Assembly (NCBI GenBank): GCA_002404055.1
Contig: DHIZ01000024.1
Location: forward strand, 30,189-46,580
Length of the DNA: 16,392 nt
Reading direction: 5' to 3'
DNA from: Chloroflexi bacterium UBA4733
Lineage (GTDB): Bacteria; Chloroflexota; UBA4733
A model generated the notes under the pieces. That model saw only the letters and a program-made list of their open reading frames with translations. It had not been told where the DNA came from and did not search any database. Shown here piece after piece: positions 1-6,288 of this stretch (position 1 is the first letter of the stretch; each line of letters starts with the position of its first letter). Made by a program: the position numbers and the translations under genes.

Positions 1-40
1 TGAAGTGAATCACCGACGACCTTTTATTCGCGGCAGGGCA

Positions 41-196
41 TTACTTGAGCTGGCCGCTGGTGGACAGACGTTCGACTGGAATCCCATCGACCAACTCGCC
101 GCGCGCCGTGTTGAACGGCGATTCCACCCACTCGTCAATGGTGTAGCGCTTGCCATTCCCCGCGCCAGCGAGGATAATGCCGATATGAGCGCCACG
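41..196 (-). pseudogene. Possible decayed Uma2-type N-terminus
   Basis: The - strand has an open frame between a TAG at 199-197 and a TAA at 43-41. It has no ATG; GTG and TTG codons occur only inside the similar part. The peptide contains KRYTIDEWVES and, a few residues on, RGELVDGIPVER. This resembles the opening of Uma2 (DUF820) proteins, a short strand plus Y/F-T-hydrophobic-E/D-E followed by a 'hydrophobic-E-L-V-D-G' turn. Nothing Uma2-like follows the stop, so this would be a broken N-terminal stub, perhaps after a rearrangement. It overlaps head-to-head the start of the intact + strand Uma2 gene at 185. The match is by eye and short, so chance resemblance is possible. Confidence 0.3.
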
Positions 197-808
197 CTAT
201 ATTCTCCGCCAGCATCGCTAGCCCCCTGGGCCGAGGTTGTGCCCGGTGTCGGCCCGGTGACGGTCGATTACCTGTTGACGTTGCCCGACGATGGCTACAA
301 ATACGAGGTCGTGGAAGGGACGTTAGTCCGTATGGCCGGTAGCGGCGCCGAGGAGTCGACGATCGCTGTTGAACTCACGGTCGCGCTGCACAACTACGTG
401 CGGCCGCGGCGATTAGGGCTGGTCACGGGGGCCGATGGCGTCTACAAATTTCCCAGCGCAGAGACCGGTCTGGTGCCCGATGTCGCCTACTTTCGAGCGG
501 AGCGCCGAGCTCAGATCGCTAACTGGCGTCGGCCAGTCCCCTTCGCTCCAGACATCGCTGTGGAAGTGGCCTCGCCAGATCAGCGCCCTGACCAACTTGC
601 GGCAAAAGCGCGGCTCTACCTGAGCAACGGGACACGCCTGGTCTGGGTAGTGTGGCCGGCGAGCCAGCATGTGGACGTCTGGCGCGCCGACCATCCGTCG
701 GGTCCGGTGGCAACGCACAACACGGGTGAGCGCCTTGATTGCGAAGATGTGGTTCCTGGCTTTGCCTATCTGGTGGCGGCGGTTTTCGCTGACCCGCTGG
801 ATGAATGA
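185..808 (+). CDS. Uma2 family (DUF820) endonuclease-like protein
   Basis: A 207-residue protein of the Uma2 family, which has a PD-(D/E)XK nuclease fold; the cellular role of the family is poorly known. Visible signature elements are the N-terminal YKYEVVEGTLVRM strand-turn (residues 38-50), VPD with D99, the DIAVEVAS strand with E127, and K141 in AAKARLYL, followed by LVWVVWP. These are the expected D-E-K active-site positions. The ATG at 185 was chosen because its N-terminus aligns with the paralogue at 4829-5446 (both have a PP..(A)AWAE(I/V)VP-like opening), and a GAGGA lies about ten bases upstream. The frame is open to position 5, but the extra 60 residues have no counterpart in the paralogue. 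It stands alone with no visible antitoxin or regulator partner, and converges on the R-M locus across a 196-bp gap in which I see no clear terminator. Confidence 0.85.
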   Translation: MSATLYSPPASLAPWAEVVPGVGPVTVDYLLTLPDDGYKYEVVEGTLVRMAGSGAEESTIAVELTVALHNYVRPRRLGLVTGADGVYKFPSAETGLVPDVAYFRAERRAQIANWRRPVPFAPDIAVEVASPDQRPDQLAAKARLYLSNGTRLVWVVWPASQHVDVWRADHPSGPVATHNTGERLDCEDVVPGFAYLVAAVFADPLDE

Positions 809-1004
809 AGCGCGCCACTTCAAGCGTTACCGCGCGGCGGCTTGCCCATGCCTCGTCGCTGATCAAGCCAAGCGAGCTGCTGATCCGGTTTGAAGCGTCC
901 CATCGGCAAAGAGCGCACGAATTTTGCGATTCAGTCAACACTGTTGCGCGTGCAGCACCGTTGGCCATCGGTACGTCACCAAATACAGTAGTCCGCAGAC
1001 AAGG

Positions 1005-1550
1005 TCATTGAGCAAGCACTAAGAACGCCTGCGCAAGACTTCCGCCGAAGGGCGCCATCCATCCAGGCGGGTTGCTCGCCCGAAAGCGCAGCCAAATGGT
1101 ATCTTGTCCGCGCTGTCCACCGTGTTGGTGTGACAGACCCGGCCTCAAAGGATGCTCGACCAGCACCGCCTTCGGTACCACCCAACAACTGGCTGCGAAA
1201 GGTGAGAGACCCAGGAGGACAACCACATCGTATCGCTGGTCTCGAATCTGCTGAAAGACATAGTCACCAGACGCCCAGAGTGTTGAGAACTTGATCTCGG
1301 TTCGCTTGTTATTGATAACCCGATCTGCGTCAGAATCGCCCGAGCGTACAACGTCCAGACCTTTGGCGGCGCACCACCCAGCGATGAGTTGCTCCCCAAT
1401 CGCTCCTACCTGGCGAGAGGGGCGAGACTTTATCCAATGGAACGGACTGCCTTCCCAGGGGTCGCCCGCTCTCCCCGCGTAGTCTGCCATCAACGTAGTA
1501 GCGATACCAGCAAGTAAAGCAACATCAGGATCTGATAATCTATTGATCAT
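1005..1550 (-). CDS. Type II restriction endonuclease, PD-(D/E)XK type (putative)
   Basis: A 181-residue protein immediately downstream of a DNA methyltransferase; the methyltransferase TGA and this ATG share one base (TGATG at 1552-1548), so the two are translationally coupled. The core reads VGAIGEQLIAGWCAAKGLDV (residues 48-67), a helix carrying E53, then D76 ahead of a strand with E85-I-K87 (KRTEIKFS). This is the D...ExK arrangement of PD-(D/E)XK nucleases. A later QIRDQRYDVVVLLGL strand fits the continuing core. I do not recognise a specific isoschizomer family and cannot give a recognition site. The length is small but within the range of type II enzymes. Context (a tight pair with a beta-class methylase, lower GC than neighbours) supports a horizontally acquired R-M pair. 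The function is inferred from the motif and the neighbour together. Confidence 0.75.
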   Translation of the reverse strand: MINRLSDPDVALLAGIATTLMADYAGRAGDPWEGSPFHWIKSRPSRQVGAIGEQLIAGWCAAKGLDVVRSGDSDADRVINNKRTEIKFSTLWASGDYVFQQIRDQRYDVVVLLGLSPFAASCWVVPKAVLVEHPLRPGLSHQHGGQRGQDTIWLRFRASNPPGWMAPFGGSLAQAFLVLAQ

Positions 1551-2458
1551 CAGGAACCGTATCCGAGTGAGAGCTGTTGCGATGTATCGTCCTGCGGCTT
1601 CTGAATACCGACGTATTCTATTCCCTGGAAGGGCGAGTATCTCTTTGCCATCACATCCACAGCCTCCCGGTTACTATCGACCATAAGAAACCTACGATCA
1701 AGCCGGTAACTGGCCTCTCCTGCACTACCGCTACCGGCAAAGAAGTCCGCCACCAAACCCTCTGGAGGACATGATGCGCAAATCATTCGGCGCAAAATCC
1801 CGATAGGCTTCTGGTTAGGATACCCGGTTCGTTCCTTGCTGCCTGGTGGCACAATCGTATGCCACCACGTGTCCGTCGGCAGTTTGCCGCGTGCAGTTTT
1901 CTCCGGTCCGACCAACCCAGGAGCCATGTAGGGAATGCGTTCCACTTCTTCCGTATTGAAGTAGTAATCGGTCGCTGACTTCACGTACATCAAGATATTG
2001 TCGTGCTTCGCGGGCCATCGCTTCGTGGTTCGTGCACCATAATCGTAGGCCCAGATGACCTCGTTCAAGAAGCAATCGCGGCCGAATATACTATCGAGAA
2101 GAACCTTGCAATAGTGGACCTCCCGATAGTCTATATGGAAGTATAGGGATCCAGTTCGCTTTAGTACGCGATGAAACTCAATCATTCTGGGCTCGAGGAA
2201 CTCGAGATAATCATCGAATACATCGCCATAGGCCTTCTTTCCCAGAGTGATCGTCCGATATCGCTTGCCGCTAAATCCTGTGCGGTCGCCATTAGCATCC
2301 TGCACCGTTTTCATTTGGTGTAGCATCTGGCGCTTCCCAGTATTGAACGGAGGATCAACATAGATAAGATCGACCGAATCATTGGGCAAATCGCACAGTA
2401 CGGCGAGATTGTCGCCGAGCACCACGCGCCCTCGAACATCCCCGATTGGTACCAACAA
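1550..2458 (-). CDS. Site-specific DNA methyltransferase, beta class (type II R-M)
   Basis: A 302-residue SAM-dependent amino-methyltransferase that modifies adenine-N6 or cytosine-N4 in DNA. The catalytic motif IV, VDPPFNTG (D35-G41), comes early. The SAM-binding motif I, DFFAGSGSAGEA (from D238), comes near the C-terminus, after the family signature TGYPNQKP (211-218). This permuted order defines the beta class. D261 in FLMVDSN is the likely motif II acidic residue. The DPPF form suggests adenine-N6 modification, but this is not decisive. The start is a TTG at 2458, with GAGGA five to six bases upstream. No ATG or GTG lies in frame between an upstream TGA (2503-2501) and the conserved GRVVLGDNL region. 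It is the first gene of the R-M pair, so the host is methylated before the coupled endonuclease is made. Confidence 0.9.
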   Translation of the reverse strand: MLVPIGDVRGRVVLGDNLAVLCDLPNDSVDLIYVDPPFNTGKRQMLHQMKTVQDANGDRTGFSGKRYRTITLGKKAYGDVFDDYLEFLEPRMIEFHRVLKRTGSLYFHIDYREVHYCKVLLDSIFGRDCFLNEVIWAYDYGARTTKRWPAKHDNILMYVKSATDYYFNTEEVERIPYMAPGLVGPEKTARGKLPTDTWWHTIVPPGSKERTGYPNQKPIGILRRMICASCPPEGLVADFFAGSGSAGEASYRLDRRFLMVDSNREAVDVMAKRYSPFQGIEYVGIQKPQDDTSQQLSLGYGS

Positions 2459-2476
2459 TGCGTCCTCATCTTCCCG

Positions 2477-2504
2477 AGCATACCCGAGACAACTACAGGC
2501 TCAA
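2477..2504 (-). promoter_or_regulatory. Candidate promoter of the R-M operon
   Basis: On the - strand, TTGAGC (2504-2499) and TATGCT (2482-2477) are separated by 16 bases and end 18 bases before the TTG start of the methyltransferase. This implies a very short leader that still holds the GAGGA ribosome site. The same TATGCT hexamer occurs as the -10 of the two other good promoters called on this strand. The rest of the 296-bp gap (2459-2754) shows no convincing gene. Confidence 0.5.
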
Positions 2505-2754
2505 TGTCTCTAACGCACAACATCCATGCAGCGATCGGGATAGACACACCCTACGCCAGACGATGCTATTACCGCAATCATAGCTGAACTGGATCGTTCT
2601 CGTGCCCTTTAAACCAGTGCCTTGCATTTTCGCGTCTGACGGCATCCGCGGGAACGGGACGCTGGTAATGCCGTTGTTCATTGGTTTGATAGTTGGAGTC
2701 CGTACGCGACGTGCGACGCACTGCGGCGAGCGGGGATACTATTGTGACTCCCCG

Positions 2755-4698
2755 TCAATCCCACCAGAAGCCCCAGATCTTGGCAATAAGCAGGAACGCG
2801 GCGAGGCCTTCGATGCTATAGGTTGGCGAGTTGTGCTCGCCGGGCAGACAGTCCGGGGAATAGCCAAAGTACTCCCACGCCACCTCCAGGGCCTGGTCGC
2901 GCGTGCTCGGCGGACGGCGTATCAGCAGCTCGACGGTATCGAACTTCATCGCCATCACCTCGGCGCCATAGCGCTGGCTCCAGTACTTGAGCACGGCGGT
3001 GTGTTCCGCCGGCTTCGGCGCCTCGTTCCAACCGCCGAACTTGAGGTAGGCCGGCGCCTGCCAGCTCTGCCGTGTCGGGACAAGGGCAACGTGGATCAGC
3101 GGCACTAAGCCGCGCGGCATGCGTCCTTCAGTGGTGAGCATGCGTTCATAGCCGTGCTGGTAGAGGATGTCCAACTCGCTGTCCGGCGGCGCGTGCAGCC
3201 AGGCATTGTGCCTGGCCAGGACCTCGCGAATCGCCGCATCGTCGGGCCAGGAGCCGTGGGGCGGTTTGTAGTGTTCCATGGTCTCATCTATCTGCGTCTC
3301 CAGCCAGGCCGGCACGTTGATCGCTTCCGCCGCCGTGATGATCTCGGCCGCGGTTCCCCGGTGAGACTCCTCGGCATACTCCATGTTGAAGGTGTGCCGC
3401 TGTGCCCATTCTTCGTCACCGAGTAACACCGGCCAGTAGCCCGTCGTGGCAACGATAGCGCGCAAGGCGTGCCAGTTATCCAGCGCCTGCTCGCCCGGCA
3501 CTACCAGCCGGTAGACTGTGCCGTCCGGCCCGCTATGCATGGGCGCCAAGGACGTCGTGTCGATACCGTGGCGTACGAGCACCTTGCCAAGGTCCTCCTG
3601 GGTCGTGGGAGGCCCGTCTGCGGCGGTATCTTCCAGGAGCATCTCGTCGCGCCAATCGTACACCGGCGGCTTTGGCGTGGCCGGGCCCAGCCGCGTCACC
3701 TCCGCCGCCAGCGCCAGCTCGCTGGCACGGTGCGCGTAGTTCGGCGGCGGCTCAGCAGGACGCGCATTCAGGAAGGTGGCGACGATCTTGTCCAGGTAGT
3801 GGCGTACCGGCTCCGGGCGGAAGCCGAGGTAGACCACGGCCTTGCCGTTTTCCATATCCGACATCCAGGGATCAGAGAACGGCGAGACTTGCGTCGGCGT
3901 CAACTGATGCGTCAGCAATTCGGCGTCGGTCACCGAAACCATGGGCGGGGCGCCCGTCATACCCAACAGGCCGGCAAGGATATTGACCAGATCAACGAGC
4001 GCCGGCGCTGCATACTGCGCCAGGTTGTAGGCCTCGCCGTAGGTGCGTTGGTCACCGAGGAGGTCGACGATAGCCTTCACCACGTCGCCGCTGTAGACGT
4101 GGCGCAACCGCTGAGGGCCGCTCTCGGGGATCAGAAGCGGCCCGCCATCAAGTAGCCGCCAGAGGTAGCTCTCGATCCGCCGGAAGTGGTCGCGCTCGCC
4201 GTTCACCATCGGCAGGCGGAGCCGGGTGGACGCAAAACCTTGCCCCTGCCAGGCCGCGCTGAGCGTGTCCTCTGCCTGGCGCTTCTCGACGCCGTAGCGC
4301 CACTGCGCGAGATCGTCCGGCTCCTCTGGCTGGGGCAGCAACGGTCCCTCGTAGGCCTCTTCGCGCGCCGGGTGCGGACAGTCCTGCCGCACCAGATAGA
4401 CCTGGCCGGTGCTGATGAAGACGTAGTGGCCCGCCCCGGTGCCGAGCACCTCGACCACGCCGGTCACGTCCGCCGCGGTGTAGGCGGCGAAGTCCACCGT
4501 CGCGTCGAAGCGCCGGCCGGAGAGCAAACGGGCGAAGTCCGCCGTGGTGCGGTCGCCGCGCAGGCGCTCGATCCGGTCGCCGAACGGGTCGGGCAGCCGC
4601 CCGCGATTGAATGTCGTGACCCGGTGGCCCGCCGCGAGCAGGCGCCACACGAGCTGGTATCCAACAAAACGCGTGCCGCCAATGACCAGGACATGCAT
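2755..4698 (-). CDS. NAD-dependent epimerase/reductase - DUF4253 fusion protein
   Basis: A 647-residue two-part protein. Residues 1-310 are an extended short-chain (SDR) epimerase: a Rossmann start with GGTRFVG (7-13), a conserved FISTGQVY strand (94-101) and the catalytic Y135xxxK139. They resemble NAD-dependent epimerase/dehydratases acting on nucleotide sugars or similar, but the substrate is unknown. After a linker (about 311-395), the C-terminal part begins VYRLVVPGEQALDNW and ends in IWGFWWD. The path from GYWPVLLG (420-427) through the C-terminal aromatic tail matches DUF4253, a domain of unknown function. The ATG at 4698 was chosen because it starts the Rossmann strand (MHVLVIGG) and has AAGGAG eight bases upstream; 59 further upstream codons are open but show no conservation I recognise. 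One uninterrupted frame spans both parts. A 130-bp gap separates it from the upstream Uma2 gene, so it may have its own promoter. Confidence 0.85.
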   Translation of the reverse strand: MHVLVIGGTRFVGYQLVWRLLAAGHRVTTFNRGRLPDPFGDRIERLRGDRTTADFARLLSGRRFDATVDFAAYTAADVTGVVEVLGTGAGHYVFISTGQVYLVRQDCPHPAREEAYEGPLLPQPEEPDDLAQWRYGVEKRQAEDTLSAAWQGQGFASTRLRLPMVNGERDHFRRIESYLWRLLDGGPLLIPESGPQRLRHVYSGDVVKAIVDLLGDQRTYGEAYNLAQYAAPALVDLVNILAGLLGMTGAPPMVSVTDAELLTHQLTPTQVSPFSDPWMSDMENGKAVVYLGFRPEPVRHYLDKIVATFLNARPAEPPPNYAHRASELALAAEVTRLGPATPKPPVYDWRDEMLLEDTAADGPPTTQEDLGKVLVRHGIDTTSLAPMHSGPDGTVYRLVVPGEQALDNWHALRAIVATTGYWPVLLGDEEWAQRHTFNMEYAEESHRGTAAEIITAAEAINVPAWLETQIDETMEHYKPPHGSWPDDAAIREVLARHNAWLHAPPDSELDILYQHGYERMLTTEGRMPRGLVPLIHVALVPTRQSWQAPAYLKFGGWNEAPKPAEHTAVLKYWSQRYGAEVMAMKFDTVELLIRRPPSTRDQALEVAWEYFGYSPDCLPGEHNSPTYSIEGLAAFLLIAKIWGFWWD

Positions 4699-4828
4699 GC
4701 CGACCGCTCCTTCCACCGTTATTAGGACGCCTGCGCGCTCCAGCGGACGAGCCGGCAGGAACGCGCTGTCGACACTCATCGTACCTTGAACCGCCAGGTG
4801 GGAACGTGCCGACAATCGGCAGGGGACC

Positions 4829-5446
4829 TTACGGAAAGAGGCGAGCGACCGGAAAGGTGAAGCCAGGCACGACATCCTCGCCGCTCAGGCGATCACCCAC
4901 GCTCAGCGCCGTGGGCGATTCGTCGCCGAGATGCCAGACATCGACACGCTTGTAGTGCGGCCAGATCACCCAGACGAGGCGGGTACCACAGGAGAGATAG
5001 AGCCTGGCTTTCGCGGCCATGCCGGGCGCAAACTGATACTTCGACGCCACCTCAACCGCCAGGTCGGGAGCGAGGAGCCAGGCGTTGTAGTACTCGGGGG
5101 AATCAGGGTCCGGCACGCGCTCGGCACGAACAAAAGCGACATCCGGCGCCACTTCGGTGTCGCGCGGGTGATCGGGATCCAGGCGGTAGCCGCCTTGCTC
5201 TCCAGTAACGACTCCCAGCTCGTTGTCCTCGACGTACGTACTAAGCCGTGACGCGAGGCGGATGCTGACATTGGACGCCCCCCCGCTGCTCAGTGGCATG
5301 CGAAGGAGTGTTCCGGCAACCAGTTCATAGGTCCACCCATCGTCCGGTAAGGCGTGCAGGTCGTCCACCGTCATCGGCGGCGTGTAGGGCACGATCTCTG
5401 CCCACGCCGCCACCGGCGGCGACAGCAGTCGCGAGGCGCTGTTCAT
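4829..5446 (-). CDS. Uma2 family (DUF820) endonuclease-like protein, second copy
   Basis: A 205-residue Uma2 protein clearly paralogous to the gene at 185-808. Both share DDGxxYEvVxGTLLRM-type N-termini, a (V/A)PDVA strand, AVEVAS, AAKARLYLS and RLVWV(I/V)WP. Active-site candidates are D102, E132 and K146. Unlike copy 1, the loop after VEVAS reads KYQFAPGMAAKA, lacking the proline-aspartate stretch (SPDQRPDQ) of copy 1. The ATG at 5446 has AGG about seven bases upstream. It follows a ribbon-helix-helix gene by 44 bases on the same strand, so the two are probably co-transcribed from the promoter at 5752-5780. That layout is like a toxin-antitoxin or self-regulated nuclease operon, but a toxin role for Uma2 is inference. 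Confidence 0.85.
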   Translation of the reverse strand: MNSASRLLSPPVAAWAEIVPYTPPMTVDDLHALPDDGWTYELVAGTLLRMPLSSGGASNVSIRLASRLSTYVEDNELGVVTGEQGGYRLDPDHPRDTEVAPDVAFVRAERVPDPDSPEYYNAWLLAPDLAVEVASKYQFAPGMAAKARLYLSCGTRLVWVIWPHYKRVDVWHLGDESPTALSVGDRLSGEDVVPGFTFPVARLFP

Positions 5447-5490
5447 TGATCACCTGTCCTTCGTGCGTACACGCAGTGTACCCGCTCTTC

Positions 5491-5712
5491 TCACCGCCTC
5501 CGGCAGCGCCTTCCAGTTCCTGCTCGCCGACAAGGCCTGTTTCCACGCCCCTCCAGAATCATGGCGATCTCCTGGACTCGGCGCGCTCCTTCCGTGCGTA
5601 GCACCTCGACCATCAGGTCGTTTTTCGTGCGTCCCGTCGCCTGGGCGATGGTTTCGTACAGGTCTCGGACCTCTTCCGGCATCCTGATGCTTGTCGTGAC
5701 CCCTGCCGCCAT
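5491..5712 (-). CDS. Ribbon-helix-helix (CopG/Arc-type) regulator or antitoxin
   Basis: A 73-residue protein. It opens MAAGVTTSIRMPEEVRDL, the DNA-contacting beta strand (TTSIRMP) of ribbon-helix-helix proteins. Two helices follow, with the turn ATGRTKNDLMVEVL, then a third helix REG-like stretch to about residue 55. Start chosen at the ATG at 5712, with a G-rich GGGGGGTG seven bases upstream; a GTG three codons earlier is also possible. It precedes the second Uma2 gene and has a strong promoter and palindromic operator upstream, fitting autorepression. The last 17 residues are almost only R, G, C and P (RPCRRAGTGRRCRRR). That is odd for this family, and the alternative frames over the same bases look more protein-like, so the C-terminus may reflect a frameshift in the genome or assembly. 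Confidence 0.7.
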   Translation of the reverse strand: MAAGVTTSIRMPEEVRDLYETIAQATGRTKNDLMVEVLRTEGARRVQEIAMILEGRGNRPCRRAGTGRRCRRR

Positions 5713-5732
5713 AGTCGTCACCCCCCAATGCC

Positions 5733-5751
5733 GTACCACTAGATGTAGTAC
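5733..5751. promoter_or_regulatory. Candidate palindromic operator of the RHH-Uma2 operon
   Basis: The + strand reads GTACCAC, five bases, then GTAGTAC: two 7-base half-sites in inverted orientation with a single mismatch. It lies just downstream of the -10 box of the RHH promoter, about where transcription would start. This is where an autorepressing ribbon-helix-helix dimer-of-dimers typically binds. Assignment to the RHH protein is inference from position. Confidence 0.45.
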
Positions 5752-5780
5752 AGCATAGGCTCTCACCACAAGACCGTCAA
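5752..5780 (-). promoter_or_regulatory. Promoter of the RHH-Uma2 operon
   Basis: On the - strand, TTGACG (5780-5775) and TATGCT (5757-5752) are separated by exactly 17 bases, a close match to a housekeeping sigma-70 promoter. The -10 ends 39 bases upstream of the RHH ATG at 5712. Confidence 0.6.
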
Positions 5781-6016
5781 TGTCCTGCCAACATAATCTG
5801 CCCTCTGACCCTTCGCTGCGGCATGTCGTCGAAGGCTGAAGAGTTTGGAACGCCTGAGTTGGGTACCCGGTCTTGCTCTTCCTCGCTTTATGCGCGATCA
5901 TGGCACGAGCAGCAGATGATTAGACACGCGAACGGACACGATACAGCTACTTGGAAACATTGCGCCTGTCGGATGCGGAGGAGACCCCTTCCGGCTCGCA
6001 CTACTCGCCAGGTTTT
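5781..6016. other. Intergenic stretch without a recognisable gene
   Basis: Between the RHH promoter and the fold-back element I see no open frame with family-like content on either strand, no tRNA-like clover and no clear repeat. Short open frames through here read as low-conservation, arginine/serine/proline-rich peptides typical of non-coding high-GC DNA. Confidence 0.4.
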
Positions 6017-6273
6017 CCCCTAACGGGAGAAACCTTCGCTGCACTGCAGGGGACGGTAGCCTTCGGGACTGTACGGTTGGACCGGAGCGTGGTTCAGACG
6101 GCGTGCTGCGGTACATGTACGCCCGGGACACTGGGCCGCTCACGCTGCTGCCCAGTGTCCGCTACCCCGGCCCAGGCCGCACGTTCAGAGCCAACGCCGT
6201 ACTATCAGACACATCCAAGCCAGAGGTCTGCAGCCGTCCCCTGCATTTCAGGGAAGGTTTCTCCCGTCAGGGG
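6017..6273. repeat. Fold-back element, 257 bp, with 40-bp inverted arms
   Basis: The left arm 6017-6056 and right arm 6234-6273 are inverted copies with about five mismatches. Both contain CGGGAGAAACCTT on the outside and TGCAGGGGACGG on the inside when read inward. Partial complementarity continues inward (GTACGG..TTGG near 6071 against CCAACGCCGTAC near 6191), and the centre is a perfect hairpin (6126-6160). It therefore folds as one long interrupted stem. No transposase is present and no target-site duplication was found by eye. It could be a miniature inverted-repeat element or a structured RNA or terminator region. It sits 15 bp beyond the stop of the metallohydrolase gene, between two same-strand operons. 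Confidence 0.7.
6126..6160. repeat. Perfect 11-bp hairpin at the centre of the fold-back element
   Basis: GGACACTGGGC (6126-6136) and GCCCAGTGTCC (6150-6160) are exact inverse complements around a 13-base loop. There is no following T-run on either strand, so a classical intrinsic terminator is not supported. It reads as the apex of the larger fold-back stem. Confidence 0.75.
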
Positions 6274-6288
6274 GTGATGAAAGTATTT

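Noticed and set aside
2734..2755. Possible terminator GGGGA ... TCCCC after the epimerase-DUF4253 gene
   Set aside because: The stem is only five base pairs with a 12-base loop and no T-run follows; it is too weak to call.
2602..3108. A + strand open frame starting in the gap before the fusion gene
   Set aside because: Beyond the first 50 codons it is antisense to DUF4253, and the first part has no family resemblance.
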